From: Ruminococcaceae bacterium UBA6842
GTDB taxonomy: Bacteria > Bacillota > Clostridia > Oscillospirales > Acutalibacteraceae
Assembly: GCA_002451855.1 (NCBI GenBank)
Contig: DKDS01000052.1
Location: 1-20,471 of the forward strand
Length of the DNA stretch: 20,471 nt
Direction: 5' to 3'
The position numbers and the translations under genes are program-made. A model generated the notes under the pieces. The model searched no databases and was not told where the DNA came from. It was given only the letters and a program-made list of their open reading frames with translations. Positions 1 through 8,667 of the stretch are shown in pieces (the first letter of the stretch is position 1; each line of letters begins with the position of its first letter).

Positions 1-1
1 T

Positions 2-238
2 GCTGCTCCTGCCGCTGCCGCAAACGGCGAAACCGTAACAAGCCCGATGCCCGGAACCATACTTTCCGTAAATGTATCAAACGGCTCCGCGGTTAAAAAG
101 GGTGATGTACTTTTGATTCTCGAGGCTATGAAGATGGAAAACGAGATACTTGCTCCCTGTGACGGTACTGTTGCGTCTGTTAATGTAACAAAGGGCTCTT
201 CTGTTGAGACCGGTGCCGTTCTCTGCGTTATAGCTTAA
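2..238 (+). CDS. Biotin carboxyl carrier protein of sodium-pumping decarboxylase (5' partial)
   Basis: This is the C-terminal part of a biotinyl-domain protein; the frame is open to the left edge, so the true start lies outside the window. The visible part opens with an Ala/Pro-rich linker (AAPAAAANGE), followed by a complete biotinyl/lipoyl-attachment fold of about 65 residues containing EAMKMEN, whose Lys is the biotinylation site. Family knowledge: the biotin swings between the carboxyltransferase (alpha) and the membrane decarboxylase (beta). The oadB and oadA homologues follow directly on the same strand (18 bases to oadB), which supports this role over a lipoyl or acetyl-CoA carboxylase role. 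The separate carrier explains why the oadA product here ends without a biotin domain. It could equally be labelled a glutaconyl-CoA or methylmalonyl-CoA decarboxylase gamma subunit; the alpha subunit decides for oxaloacetate/pyruvate chemistry. Confidence 0.9.
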   Translation, partial: AAPAAAANGETVTSPMPGTILSVNVSNGSAVKKGDVLLILEAMKMENEILAPCDGTVASVNVTKGSSVETGAVLCVIA

Positions 239-256
239 CAGTCAGGAGAATTTACA

Positions 257-1471
257 ATGGACAAGATAGTTGATTTTGCCAAAACCACCGGCTTTTATAT
301 GCTGTTCGGTAATTTGGCGGAGAATTGGGGATCGCTTGTTATGATCCTTATTTCCCTTTTACTTTTGTATTTGGGAATTAAAAAGCAGTTTGAACCGCTT
401 TTGCTTGTAGGTATCGCTTTCGGTATGCTTCTTACCAACCTTACCGCATTTACGGGCGCCGATAACGCTATGTACCACACCGAGCTTTGGGCGCAGTTTA
501 TGGACGAGACCTCGGAGTTTTATCACAGCTACGGCCATATAATGTCAAGCGGCGGCTTGCTTGATTTCCTTTATATCGGTGTTAAAACCTGTATTTACCC
601 CTGCCTTATATTTATAGGTATAGGCGCTATGACCGATTTTGAGCCGCTTATTGCAAGTCCTAAGTCCTTACTTTTGGGCGCCGCGGCACAGCTCGGTATA
701 TTTGTTACATTTATCGGATGCCTCGCAATGGCTTTCCCGGCGGAAGCTGCCGCATCTATCGGTATTATAGGCGGAGCTGACGGTCCTACCGCTATTTATA
801 CAACATCAAAGCTTTACCCGACTCTGCTCGGACCGATTGCGGTTGCCGCATATTCATATATGGCGCTTGTTCCCGTAATTCAGCCGCCTATTATGAAGCT
901 TCTTACCACCAAAAAAGAGCGTTCTATCGTTATGAAGCCGCTCCGCAAGGTAAGCAAGACCGAGAAGATAATATTCCCGATTGCGGTAACAATATTTGTT
1001 GCATTGCTTGTCCCCTCGGCTACACCGCTTGTGGGCTGTCTTATGCTCGGAAACCTGTGGAAGGAATCCGGCGTGTGCGACAGACTTTGCAAAACAGCGC
1101 AGAACGAGCTTATGAACATCGTTACGATATTCCTCGGTATCTCCGTAGGCGCTACCGCTACCGCGGAGGCGTTCTTGAATGTTCAAACTCTTAAAATACT
1201 CGCTATGGGCGTGGTTGCTTTCAGTCTCGGTACTGCCGGCGGCGTTCTTCTTGCAAAGCTTATGAACCTGTTTACAAAGAAGAACAAGATAAATCCGCTT
1301 ATCGGCTCCGCGGGCGTTTCCGCAGTTCCTATGGCGGCTCGTGTATCGCAGAGCGTCGGTCAAAAGGAAAATCCGGCAAACTTCCTGCTTATGCACGCTA
1401 TGGGTCCGAATGTTGCCGGCGTTATAGGCTCGGCAATAGCGGCAGGCGTTCTTATCTCGCTGTTTGCTTAA
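257..1471 (+). CDS. oadB: Sodium-translocating oxaloacetate decarboxylase beta subunit
   Basis: This 404-residue polytopic membrane protein decarboxylates carboxybiotin and couples the reaction to export of Na+. Seen in the sequence: about nine to eleven hydrophobic segments, the signature GGADGPTAIY (residues 172-181) containing the Asp that corresponds to the family's essential Na+-site Asp (Asp175 here), and the C-terminal GPNVAGVIGSAIAAG segment that carries conserved Asn/Gly/Ser residues. Length is typical for the family. The start ATG is preceded by an AGGAGA-like ribosome site. The gene sits 18 bases after the biotin carrier gene and 21 bases before oadA, so the three are one operon. 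The related glutaconyl-CoA and methylmalonyl-CoA decarboxylases use nearly identical beta subunits, so the substrate is inferred from oadA. Confidence 0.95.
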   Translation: MDKIVDFAKTTGFYMLFGNLAENWGSLVMILISLLLLYLGIKKQFEPLLLVGIAFGMLLTNLTAFTGADNAMYHTELWAQFMDETSEFYHSYGHIMSSGGLLDFLYIGVKTCIYPCLIFIGIGAMTDFEPLIASPKSLLLGAAAQLGIFVTFIGCLAMAFPAEAAASIGIIGGADGPTAIYTTSKLYPTLLGPIAVAAYSYMALVPVIQPPIMKLLTTKKERSIVMKPLRKVSKTEKIIFPIAVTIFVALLVPSATPLVGCLMLGNLWKESGVCDRLCKTAQNELMNIVTIFLGISVGATATAEAFLNVQTLKILAMGVVAFSLGTAGGVLLAKLMNLFTKKNKINPLIGSAGVSAVPMAARVSQSVGQKENPANFLLMHAMGPNVAGVIGSAIAAGVLISLFA

Positions 1472-1492
1472 TGTTTCGGGAGGATATATTAA

Positions 1493-2908
1493 ATGGAAGA
1501 AAAAAAATTATATATAACCGATACTATACTTCGTGACGCTCATCAGTCGCAGGCCGCAACCCGTATGCGTATTGAGGATATGCTCCCTGCCCTTGAACAG
1601 CTTGACGCCATAGGCTATTGGAGTCTTGAGTGCTGGGGCGGCGCTACCTTTGACAGCTGTATGCGCTTTTTAAACGAAGACCCGTGGGAGAGACTGCGTA
1701 CTCTTAAAAAGCATATGCCGAATACCAAGCTTCAGATGCTTTTAAGAGGTCAGAACCTCCTCGGCTACAAGCATTACGCTGATGATGTTGTTGATATGTT
1801 TGTTAAAAAGTCGATTGAAAACGGTATTGATGTTATCCGTATTTTTGACGCGCTTAACGACACACGCAATATGGAACAGGCAATGAAGAGCTGTAAAAAA
1901 TACGGCGGTATATGCGAGGCCGCTATCAGCTATACGGTAAGCCCCGTTCATAACGAGGAATACTTTGTTAATATGGCAAAGACCCTTGAAAAAATGGGCG
2001 CTGATGTTATCTGTATTAAAGATATGGCTAACCTGCTTTTGCCCTACAATGCTTATTCGCTTGTTAAAAAGCTTAAAGAAAATGTCAGTGTTCCGATTCA
2101 CCTGCACACTCACAACACAACAGGTACGGGCGATATGACCTATTTAATGGCGGCTCAGGCAGGCGTTGATATTGTTGACACCGCGCTCTCTCCCCTTGCG
2201 AACGGTACTTCTCAGCCCTCTACCGAGGCGCTTGTTGCTACTTTACAGGGTACTCCCCGTGACACGGGTCTTGACCTTATGAAATTAAGCGAGATTGCCG
2301 CTCATTTCCGCAAGGTTGCAGATAAGATGAAAGCCGAAGGTATACTCGACCCGAAGGTACTGAATGTTGATACCAAGACGCTTATTTATCAGGTACCCGG
2401 CGGTATGCTTTCAAACCTTCTTTCACAGCTCAAGCAGGCTAATGCCGAGGATAAGTACTACGATGTTTTGGCTGAAGTGCCGAGAGTAAGAGAGGACTTC
2501 GGTTATCCGCCGCTCGTAACTCCCACAAGTCAGATTGTAGGCACGCAGGCAGTTCTTAATGTTCTTTCCGGCGAGCGTTACAAAATGATTACTAAGGAAT
2601 CCAAAGGCTTGCTCCGCGGCGAATACGGCAGACTTCCCGGCAAGGTAAACGAGGAAGTCCGCAAAAAGGCAATCGGAGACGATAAGGTTATCACCTGCCG
2701 TCCTGCCGACCTTTTAAAGCCGGAGCTTGCGGATTACGCAAAAGAAATGAAGGAAAAAGGCATAGGCAAATCCGAAGAGGATGTATTAAGCTACGCTTTG
2801 TTCCCGCAGGTTGCGGAAAAGTTCTTTGCCGTTCGCGACGGTGAAAAGAAATCAAATATTGACGAAAACGGGGTACGCACCCTTATCGTTGAGGATCTTT
2901 CAGAATAA
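1493..2908 (+). CDS. oadA: Oxaloacetate decarboxylase alpha / pyruvate carboxylase B-type carboxyltransferase subunit
   Basis: This 471-residue cytoplasmic subunit transfers the carboxyl group from oxaloacetate to the biotin of the carrier protein. It has the HMGL-like TIM-barrel signature: DTILRDAHQSQ (residues 10-20), the CIKDMANLL segment with the reactive Lys176, and HLHTHNTTG (203-211) whose two His residues (205, 207) bind the divalent metal. A conserved carboxylase domain follows to about residue 460. The C-terminal biotin domain found in the longer OadA proteins is missing, and is supplied by the separate gene at the window's left edge. The start has a GGGAGGA ribosome site 7 bases upstream. 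Net role (inference): decarboxylation of oxaloacetate to pyruvate, or the reverse, linked to a Na+ gradient in an anaerobe. A strong terminator follows the stop. Confidence 0.93.
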   Translation: MEEKKLYITDTILRDAHQSQAATRMRIEDMLPALEQLDAIGYWSLECWGGATFDSCMRFLNEDPWERLRTLKKHMPNTKLQMLLRGQNLLGYKHYADDVVDMFVKKSIENGIDVIRIFDALNDTRNMEQAMKSCKKYGGICEAAISYTVSPVHNEEYFVNMAKTLEKMGADVICIKDMANLLLPYNAYSLVKKLKENVSVPIHLHTHNTTGTGDMTYLMAAQAGVDIVDTALSPLANGTSQPSTEALVATLQGTPRDTGLDLMKLSEIAAHFRKVADKMKAEGILDPKVLNVDTKTLIYQVPGGMLSNLLSQLKQANAEDKYYDVLAEVPRVREDFGYPPLVTPTSQIVGTQAVLNVLSGERYKMITKESKGLLRGEYGRLPGKVNEEVRKKAIGDDKVITCRPADLLKPELADYAKEMKEKGIGKSEEDVLSYALFPQVAEKFFAVRDGEKKSNIDENGVRTLIVEDLSE

Positions 2909-2911
2909 GCT

Positions 2912-2945
2912 TTCGGGGTTGCGGATTTACCGCAACCCCGAATTT
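2912..2945 (+). terminator. Rho-independent terminator after oadA
   Basis: An 11-base-pair GC-rich stem (CGGGGTTGCGG at 2914-2924 paired with 2930-2940, extended by two A-T pairs) closes a 5-base loop and is followed by a short T stretch (AATTTT). It lies directly after the oadA stop and ends the decarboxylase operon. On the other strand there is no good T run, so it probably does not serve the convergent M14 peptidase gene equally well. Confidence 0.9.
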
Positions 2946-3847
2946 TACATTATTAAAAAAAGCATAAGCATTTCTTTTACTCTGTTATAAATTTCCTCTG
3001 CGCTTTCGGGCGGCAACGGGTTTTCACCAAGCCCCAATTCAACAGTAAATCCGGGCCTTCCGTATTCGGTTATAAACCAATCCTTGAAGCCGCCGCCCTC
3101 CGCAATCCCGACGGGCGTATCAAGCGCATAGCCTGAGGAGGTAGCCATTATTTCCGCCATTTTTTTAGACCTTTGCGGTATATTCTGCCCGTAGCTCCAG
3201 TAAATCACCTCGCCCTGCGAATGGAGCGCCGCCGCCTGTCTTACCTTAACTGTATGGCAAAGCTCCGTAAGCGCCAGTGTTTCAGGCTCGCTTTCAGGCT
3301 TGTAGCCGCCGAAGCGCGTCGGTCCGGGTCCCAGTATTCCCGCCTTTATTTCTTTTTTCTTAAGCTCGTTCCATCCGGCGTTAAAGTTATGGTTGATGTC
3401 AACCCCTCTGAGATTTGCGTTCCAGTGCGTAAAATCACCATAGCACATACGGTTAAGCGTATTACCGAGCTCTCCGCACGCCTTTAAGCCGTAAAGCGAT
3501 ATTTCACAGCCGTCCGGATTTACACACGGAACAAAAATGACCCCCTTATTTAAAAGTGAACGCCGTGAATTAAGTCCGCCGAGATAACCGCCGCTTTCAT
3601 ATGTACCGCAAAGCTCTTCTATGAACATAAGCAGTACGACCGAGGTTATCCTTTCACTGCCGTGAAATGCCGCCGTAATAAGGCTGTATTCCTCGGCGGA
3701 ACCGATTTTAAGCGCCGTTATATCCCTGCCGCCGCAGCTGCGCCCGATTGTGATTTTCTTCAAAAAGCTGTATTTTTCACACAGCGTTTCAATAATTCGG
3801 CGCCGTTCAAAATAACCGTACTCCACACTTTTTACAATTTCTGACAT
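2945..3847 (-). CDS. M14-family zinc carboxypeptidase / gamma-D-glutamyl-diamino acid endopeptidase-like
   Basis: This 300-residue protein is a zinc metallopeptidase of family M14. The zinc ligands are visible: HGSE (His62, Glu65) and His209 in ALHSQGE; the catalytic Glu is Glu270 in FTVELG. NPDG (110-113) and GVDINHN (148-154) are the family's substrate-binding stretches. In the second, the usual Asn-Arg pair of carboxypeptidase A reads Asn-His, as in a Firmicutes subgroup. No signal peptide or membrane segment is seen, so it probably acts in the cytoplasm, perhaps on peptidoglycan-derived peptides. That substrate assignment is family inference. The ATG has a GGGAG motif about 11 bases upstream. 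It is divergent from the Nudix gene (49 bases between starts). Confidence 0.88.
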   Translation of the reverse strand: MSEIVKSVEYGYFERRRIIETLCEKYSFLKKITIGRSCGGRDITALKIGSAEEYSLITAAFHGSERITSVVLLMFIEELCGTYESGGYLGGLNSRRSLLNKGVIFVPCVNPDGCEISLYGLKACGELGNTLNRMCYGDFTHWNANLRGVDINHNFNAGWNELKKKEIKAGILGPGPTRFGGYKPESEPETLALTELCHTVKVRQAAALHSQGEVIYWSYGQNIPQRSKKMAEIMATSSGYALDTPVGIAEGGGFKDWFITEYGRPGFTVELGLGENPLPPESAEEIYNRVKEMLMLFLIM

Positions 3848-3880
3848 CCGCTTTCACACTCCCATAAAACAATTATATTT

Positions 3881-3887
3881 AAGGAAG
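3881..3887 (+). promoter_or_regulatory. Ribosome binding site that sets the Nudix start
   Basis: AAGGAAG lies immediately against an ATG at 3888 but 9 bases before the ATG at 3897. A ribosome needs the gap, so the second ATG is the likely start and the protein begins MNLEEK. Confidence 0.8.
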
Positions 3888-3896
3888 ATGCATTTA

Positions 3897-4445
3897 ATGA
3901 ATTTAGAAGAAAAACAATTATCAGCCGAATATATTTATAAGGGCAAAATTATCCGTCTGCGCCGTGATATCGCCCTGCTGCCCAACGGCAACACCGCAAC
4001 AAGAGAGGTTGTAGAGCATAACGGCGGCGTTTGCGTTGCGGCTTTGACCGAAAATGATGAGGTTTTATTTGTAAAACAGTTCCGCTATCCCTATATGGAA
4101 ACGGTAACAGAAATTCCTGCCGGCAAGCGTGACAGCGCCGAGGAAGACCCACTCGCCTGCGGTAAGAGAGAACTGAAAGAAGAAACAGGCGCCGAGGCAG
4201 AAAGGTTTATCCCACTCGGAAGGCTGTACCCCTCCCCCGGCTATTGCGGCGAAATTATTTGGATGTATGCCGCGACGGGACTAACCTACGGCGAGCAGCA
4301 CCCCGACGACGACGAGTTTTTAAGCGTAGAAAAAATACCGCTTGATAAAGCGGTAGAAATGATATTAAACGGCGAAATAACCGACGCTAAAACACAGGCG
4401 GCGGTTCTGAAGCTTAAAATTTTAAAGGACAGTAATAAAATTTGA
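3897..4445 (+). CDS. Nudix hydrolase, ADP-ribose pyrophosphatase type
   Basis: This protein of 182 residues hydrolyses a nucleoside diphosphate linked to another group, most likely ADP-ribose to AMP and ribose-5-phosphate. The Nudix box fits GX5EX7REUXEEXGU exactly: Gly76, Glu82, Arg91-Glu92-Leu93, Glu95-Glu96, Gly98-Ala99. Ahead of it, VKQFRYP (59-65) and EIPAGK (72-77), and after it LYPSPGYCGE (110-119), are typical of the NudF/ADP-ribose subfamily. Cytoplasmic. The start is chosen at 3897 because of the ribosome site at 3881-3887; an in-frame ATG at 3888 would add MHL. It stands alone, divergent from the M14 peptidase gene and closed by its own terminator. Confidence 0.92.
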   Translation: MNLEEKQLSAEYIYKGKIIRLRRDIALLPNGNTATREVVEHNGGVCVAALTENDEVLFVKQFRYPYMETVTEIPAGKRDSAEEDPLACGKRELKEETGAEAERFIPLGRLYPSPGYCGEIIWMYAATGLTYGEQHPDDDEFLSVEKIPLDKAVEMILNGEITDAKTQAAVLKLKILKDSNKI

Positions 4446-4446
4446 G

Positions 4447-4482
4447 AAAAACGGCTTGCGGAAATTTCCGCAAGCCGTTTTT
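4447..4482. terminator. Bidirectional terminator between Nudix gene and heptad-repeat gene
   Basis: The 36 bases form a perfect palindrome: AAAAACGGCTTGCGGAAA is followed by its exact reverse complement, with the centre at 4464/4465. The A run on the left and T run on the right make it a terminator in both directions. It serves the Nudix gene (+) and the DUF308-MMPL-heptad operon (-), which converge here. Confidence 0.93.
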
Positions 4483-4487
4483 TATAC

Positions 4488-6560
4488 TTATTTGCCTTTT
4501 ACTTCATCGGTTTTGTAAATGAACTTTACACTGCCGTCTGCTTCGTCCGAAATTCCGGCAAACGATTTATAGGATTTTGATACCTCAACCGTAGCCTTAA
4601 CACGGTCAACAAGATTTTGAAGGTCCTTACCCGCAAGTCCCGTAATCTTGCTTATCCCCTTTTCGTTAAGCTCCTTAATTCCGTCGGCAAGCTGTTTTGA
4701 ACCGTCAGCCAACTGCTCAACACCGGGAACCAACTGCTCCGTACCGGCTTTAAGCTGTTCGGCGCCGCTCTTAAGCTCAGCCGCGCCCGCATTTACCTTC
4801 GCACTGCCATCGCTTGCGGATTTAACGCCTGCCGTGTAAGCTAATATCCCCTGATAGAACTCGTTATAGCTGTCAAGACTTGTAACCGCCGTTTCAACCG
4901 AGGGTTTAAGCGTTGCAAGCGCAAGCTTTAAGCAAAGGGCGTTTATTTTAGCGTCCGCAGCGCTGTCGTTCATAGCGGCTAAAACGGTCTGTGCGTCTGT
5001 TGCCATGGCGGTAGCCGCAGTTATATTACTTACAGCGGGCTGACCGTTCTGTAATGAGAGATATGTGCATAATTTTGCTATCAGACCTGCCTGTTCCGCA
5101 GGTACGCCGCCGGCTGTCAGGCGTGCGTAAACATCAGCGTTGACTGTTATCGCGGTGTTTGCGCTTACTTCGTTTACAACAGCGGCATTTGTAAGAACGG
5201 GTGCAATTTCAGCCATTGCCGCTTCAAGGGTCTTACCTGCCGCAAGCTTTTCGGCAAGCATTACCTTTACGGCTTTATAATAAGCTCCGGGAACATTATT
5301 TTCCTTAAGCTTTGCTTCAACGGTGCTGTTCGCGACCGCAATAAGCTCTGCCTTTTGCGCGTCTGTAGGATTGCTTAAAAGTGAATTGAGCTCTGACTTG
5401 TAGTTTTCCTTAGTAAGCGATACCGTAATTCCGTTATCCTTAAACTGGGTCGTTACAGTGGCAAGCAATGTGTCAAATACCTTTGCGGCACCGGCTGTAA
5501 GGTCGCCGTTCTTTGAAACCAAGGTATTAAGCCCTGCGTTAAGAGCCGCCGTACCGCTTGCAAGCTCGTTTGTACCCGAAGCCAGTTTATCAACGCCTGC
5601 CGCCAATTCCTTTGATTTTGAAAGCAGCGTGGTAAGTCCGCCGTACAGCTCGGAAGATCCGTCGATAAGCTTTGACATACCGTTTGTAAGCTCGTTAAGC
5701 TGAGCTTGCAAATCATCGGCGGTGTTAAGCTTTGAAGTATCAAACTCATTAAACAGACTGTTTGTGGCAAGCGTTAATGTTGTTGTAAGGCTGAAATTCT
5801 TAACATCGGCAGTAACCTCAACATAATCGGGTATTTCTATCTTACTGCTGTCAAGGGCAAGGTTTTCCTTAAGACCCGGAAGCGCAAAGCCCGCGACAAC
5901 GGTACGGTCGCCGTCATTGATAAGCTTGCCGTTTGAAACCTCGACATTCGTAAATACATCGTTGTCAAGCATAAGACCCGTAAGCATTACAAACGGAACA
6001 TAAATTTTTTCGGTCTTTCCGTCAATGGTAACCTCGCTGTACTGCTTGTTGACATAATCAAATCTGATAGTAGCCTTGCCGCTCTTTCCCGCAATTTCGT
6101 CAGCGGAAACAGCCTTACCGTCAAGCTTATAAGAAACCTTAAGGTCAACCGGCAGCTCCTTGCTTATCGTACCCTGATAATAGATGTCCGCGCCGTCTGC
6201 GTTCCATACACGCATATTGTCGCTGTCCATTACATATGATTCGTCGCCCTTGACATTTTTGATGTCCTTAAGCTCGCTTTTATCCTTTAGATTTTTTTCA
6301 TTCAGGCTGTTTTTAATCCAGTCGCTTACGATTATTTTCTTAACCGAACCGTCCGCATTTGCGATTACATATACGGTTTCGTCCTTGGCGGTTTTTGTAT
6401 CCTTTGCGACGGTGCTTTCGGATACCGTTGTTTCGGTATCCTTTACATCATCCTTTTTCTTGGTAGCGCCGATTGTGGCCGCGGTAACGCTTGTGCCCGC
6501 AATAATTCCGGCGGCGCCTACTGCTATAATTTTAAGTAAATCTTTTCTTGCGGTTTTCAT
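4488..6560 (-). CDS. Membrane-anchored Leu-Gly heptad-repeat protein partnered with MMPL transporter
   Basis: This 690-residue protein has a single hydrophobic N-terminal segment (about residues 9-30, LLKIIAVGAAGIIAG), so it is a membrane-anchored or secreted protein. Residues 60-260 look beta-rich and globular. Two blocks of Leu-x-x-Gly heptads follow: about 283-360 (for example KELAAGVDKLASGTNELASG) and 585-635 (EQLKAGTEQLVPG, KQLADGIKEL). An Ala-rich helical region of about 220 residues separates them. The pattern matches the xxxLxxG heptad family also seen in YhgE/Pip proteins, but the multi-pass C-terminus of YhgE is absent. The start ATG shares its A with the MMPL stop (TAATG), indicating translational coupling. 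The exact function is unknown; an extracytoplasmic accessory or adaptor of the MMPL pump is inferred from that coupling. Confidence 0.8.
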   Translation of the reverse strand: MKTARKDLLKIIAVGAAGIIAGTSVTAATIGATKKKDDVKDTETTVSESTVAKDTKTAKDETVYVIANADGSVKKIIVSDWIKNSLNEKNLKDKSELKDIKNVKGDESYVMDSDNMRVWNADGADIYYQGTISKELPVDLKVSYKLDGKAVSADEIAGKSGKATIRFDYVNKQYSEVTIDGKTEKIYVPFVMLTGLMLDNDVFTNVEVSNGKLINDGDRTVVAGFALPGLKENLALDSSKIEIPDYVEVTADVKNFSLTTTLTLATNSLFNEFDTSKLNTADDLQAQLNELTNGMSKLIDGSSELYGGLTTLLSKSKELAAGVDKLASGTNELASGTAALNAGLNTLVSKNGDLTAGAAKVFDTLLATVTTQFKDNGITVSLTKENYKSELNSLLSNPTDAQKAELIAVANSTVEAKLKENNVPGAYYKAVKVMLAEKLAAGKTLEAAMAEIAPVLTNAAVVNEVSANTAITVNADVYARLTAGGVPAEQAGLIAKLCTYLSLQNGQPAVSNITAATAMATDAQTVLAAMNDSAADAKINALCLKLALATLKPSVETAVTSLDSYNEFYQGILAYTAGVKSASDGSAKVNAGAAELKSGAEQLKAGTEQLVPGVEQLADGSKQLADGIKELNEKGISKITGLAGKDLQNLVDRVKATVEVSKSYKSFAGISDEADGSVKFIYKTDEVKGK

Positions 6561-8662
6561 TACTTATTACCTCCGATTGTTTTCTTGGGTTTAAATCCTA
6601 TGCTCGTTGCGCAGATAACTTTATCAAACAGCATAAACATTGCCGGCAAAATGAAGATTACGCACAGCATACTGATTATAGCGCCCCTTGCCATAAGATT
6701 GCATATTGAGCTTATAATATCTACATCCGAATAAAGTCCTACGCCGAAGGTTGCGGCAAAGAAGCCGAGCGCGCTTACTATAATGGACGGTATAGAGGTG
6801 TTGAGCGCAATGCTTACGGCGTTCTTTTTATCAGCGCCCAAAGAACGTTCCCTCTTGTAACGGGTGGTCATAAGTATCGCATAGTCAACCGTAGAGCCGA
6901 GCTGAATGGTGCTTATGCAAATAGGCGCTATAAACGGCATTGAAGTGCCGAGCAAATGACAGAAGCCCAGATTTATGAATATTGCAAGCTCGATTACCGA
7001 TACCAAAATTATCGGTAATGAAGCGCTCTTGAGTACCAACAGTATTATTACGAATATTGCCGCTATCGAGATAGTATCTACAACCTTGAAGTCGTGATCG
7101 GTAATATGGATCATATCCTTAGTACACGGAGCCTCGCCTATGAGCATACCCTTACTGTCGTACTTCTTAAGTATATCGCTCAAAACAGTAATCTGCTCGT
7201 TTACCTCGTCAGATGCCGTTGCGTACTCTGAGTTAATAACCATCAGCTTCCAGTTATCGCTTTGAAGCGTTGATTTAGCCTCATCGGGTATTACTTCGTC
7301 GGGTATTCGGCTTCCGACTACGGACTCAAGTCCCAAAACAAACTTAACGCCGTCTACCTTTTCCATTTCACTGCTCATACTGCGTATTGCCTTGCTGTCC
7401 GTATCGGCTGAAACAAGAATCATATGAGTAGAGCCTACATTAAATTCCTTTTCAAGCTTTGTGTTCGCAATCGAGCACTCCATATCTTTAGGCAGCGTTT
7501 CGGTCATATTGTAGTAGACCTCGCTGTTTGCCTTGCTGTAACACCAGTAAGCAGGTCCGACTAAGATTAAGAATATTATAAGGAATATCCACGAACGCTT
7601 AACAACAAAGTTTGTAAGACGGTTCATAGGCGGTATTAAAGCCTTATGCATTGTCTTTTCAAGCAGCTTGTCGCAAACAAGTATCAGGGACGGCAAAACC
7701 GTTACGCAGGAAATAAGTCCGAACAAAACGCCCTTTGCCATTACAATTCCCAAATCCATACCGAGCGTGTAGCTCATAAAGCAAAGCGCTATAAATCCGG
7801 CAACCGTTGTAATGGAGCTTCCGACAACCGAGGAAACCGTCGCCTTGATTGCGTGAGCCATTGCCCTTTGCTTGTCGCCCGAATAACGCACCTTCTGCTC
7901 CTCGTAGCTGTGCCACAGGAATATCGAATAGTCCATTGTAACGGCAAGCTGAAGCACGGCGGCAAGCGCCTTTGTAACATATGAAATTTCGCCCATAAAG
8001 TAGTTGGAGCCTAAGTTTATAAGTATTGCCGCGCCGATATTTGCAAGGAACAGGAACGGAATTATCCAGTTATCCATAAATATCATCATGGTAACCGTGC
8101 AAAGCAGTACCGCTATACCTACATAAATCGGTTCCTCACGCTCGCATAAGTCCTTAAGGTCCGTAACAACGGCGGACATACCGGTTACATAGCAGTTTTT
8201 ATCGGCAATCTTTCTTACCTCTTTAATGGCGTCCATTGTTGTATCCGCCGAAGTAGAGCTTTTAAAGAAAACCGCTATTATGGTTGAATCGCCCGAATTA
8301 AAGGCATTGTAAATTTCATCAGGCAGCATTTCCTTCGGTAGCGATATATCCATAAGGCTGTCGTACCAGATAGCGCTGTCAACATCGTCAACCTTTTCGA
8401 TTTTTTCACGCAGCTCAGATACCTGCTTATCCTCCATACCGTCAACGATAATGAAAGAAAACGCACCCTTTCCGAAATCGTCAAGCAGTATGTTCTGCCC
8501 CTTCATTGTTTCAATATCATCCGGCAGGTAAGTAAGCATATCGTAGTTAATTCTGGTTTTTAACATTCCGAAAACCGACGGCACCATAAGCGCCACGGTA
8601 ACTATCAGAATTAAAAACCGGCATTTTACCACGCCTTTTCCGAATTTTATCATTTTCCCCAC
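6560..8662 (-). CDS. MMPL/RND-family transporter
   Basis: This is a 700-residue integral membrane transporter with the RND duplication. Each half has one membrane segment, a large outside loop, then five segments. Seen: first segment about 15-33, first outside loop about 35-178, membrane bundle 179-330, segment 356-375, second loop 376-527, final bundle 528-690. The Asp-Tyr pairs VTMDYSIF (Asp244-Tyr245) and STVDYAIL (Asp593-Tyr594) fit the proton-relay pairs known in MmpL proteins. Substrate unknown; lipids, lipopeptides or drugs are the family options. The start is a GTG 5 bases after the DUF308 stop; an ATG at 8653 preceded by GGGG is an equally good alternative (697 residues). It overlaps the downstream heptad-repeat gene by one base. 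Regulation by the nearby TetR protein is inferred. Confidence 0.92.
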   Translation of the reverse strand: MGKMIKFGKGVVKCRFLILIVTVALMVPSVFGMLKTRINYDMLTYLPDDIETMKGQNILLDDFGKGAFSFIIVDGMEDKQVSELREKIEKVDDVDSAIWYDSLMDISLPKEMLPDEIYNAFNSGDSTIIAVFFKSSTSADTTMDAIKEVRKIADKNCYVTGMSAVVTDLKDLCEREEPIYVGIAVLLCTVTMMIFMDNWIIPFLFLANIGAAILINLGSNYFMGEISYVTKALAAVLQLAVTMDYSIFLWHSYEEQKVRYSGDKQRAMAHAIKATVSSVVGSSITTVAGFIALCFMSYTLGMDLGIVMAKGVLFGLISCVTVLPSLILVCDKLLEKTMHKALIPPMNRLTNFVVKRSWIFLIIFLILVGPAYWCYSKANSEVYYNMTETLPKDMECSIANTKLEKEFNVGSTHMILVSADTDSKAIRSMSSEMEKVDGVKFVLGLESVVGSRIPDEVIPDEAKSTLQSDNWKLMVINSEYATASDEVNEQITVLSDILKKYDSKGMLIGEAPCTKDMIHITDHDFKVVDTISIAAIFVIILLVLKSASLPIILVSVIELAIFINLGFCHLLGTSMPFIAPICISTIQLGSTVDYAILMTTRYKRERSLGADKKNAVSIALNTSIPSIIVSALGFFAATFGVGLYSDVDIISSICNLMARGAIISMLCVIFILPAMFMLFDKVICATSIGFKPKKTIGGNK

Positions 8663-8667
8663 TCTTT

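Noticed and set aside
854..1396. Open reading frame of 180 codons on the minus strand inside oadB
   Set aside because: Its translation is rich in His, Arg and Cys with no domain pattern, while the plus-strand oadB has full family motifs. It is a shadow.
5453..5770. Second minus-strand open frame inside the heptad-repeat gene
   Set aside because: It is a frame-shifted reading of the repetitive LxxG codons. The annotated frame continues unbroken with an N-terminal membrane segment.
7646..7984. Plus-strand open frame of 112 codons within the MMPL gene
   Set aside because: It has low-complexity, basic composition and no ribosome site, and it lies within a highly conserved transporter region on the other strand.
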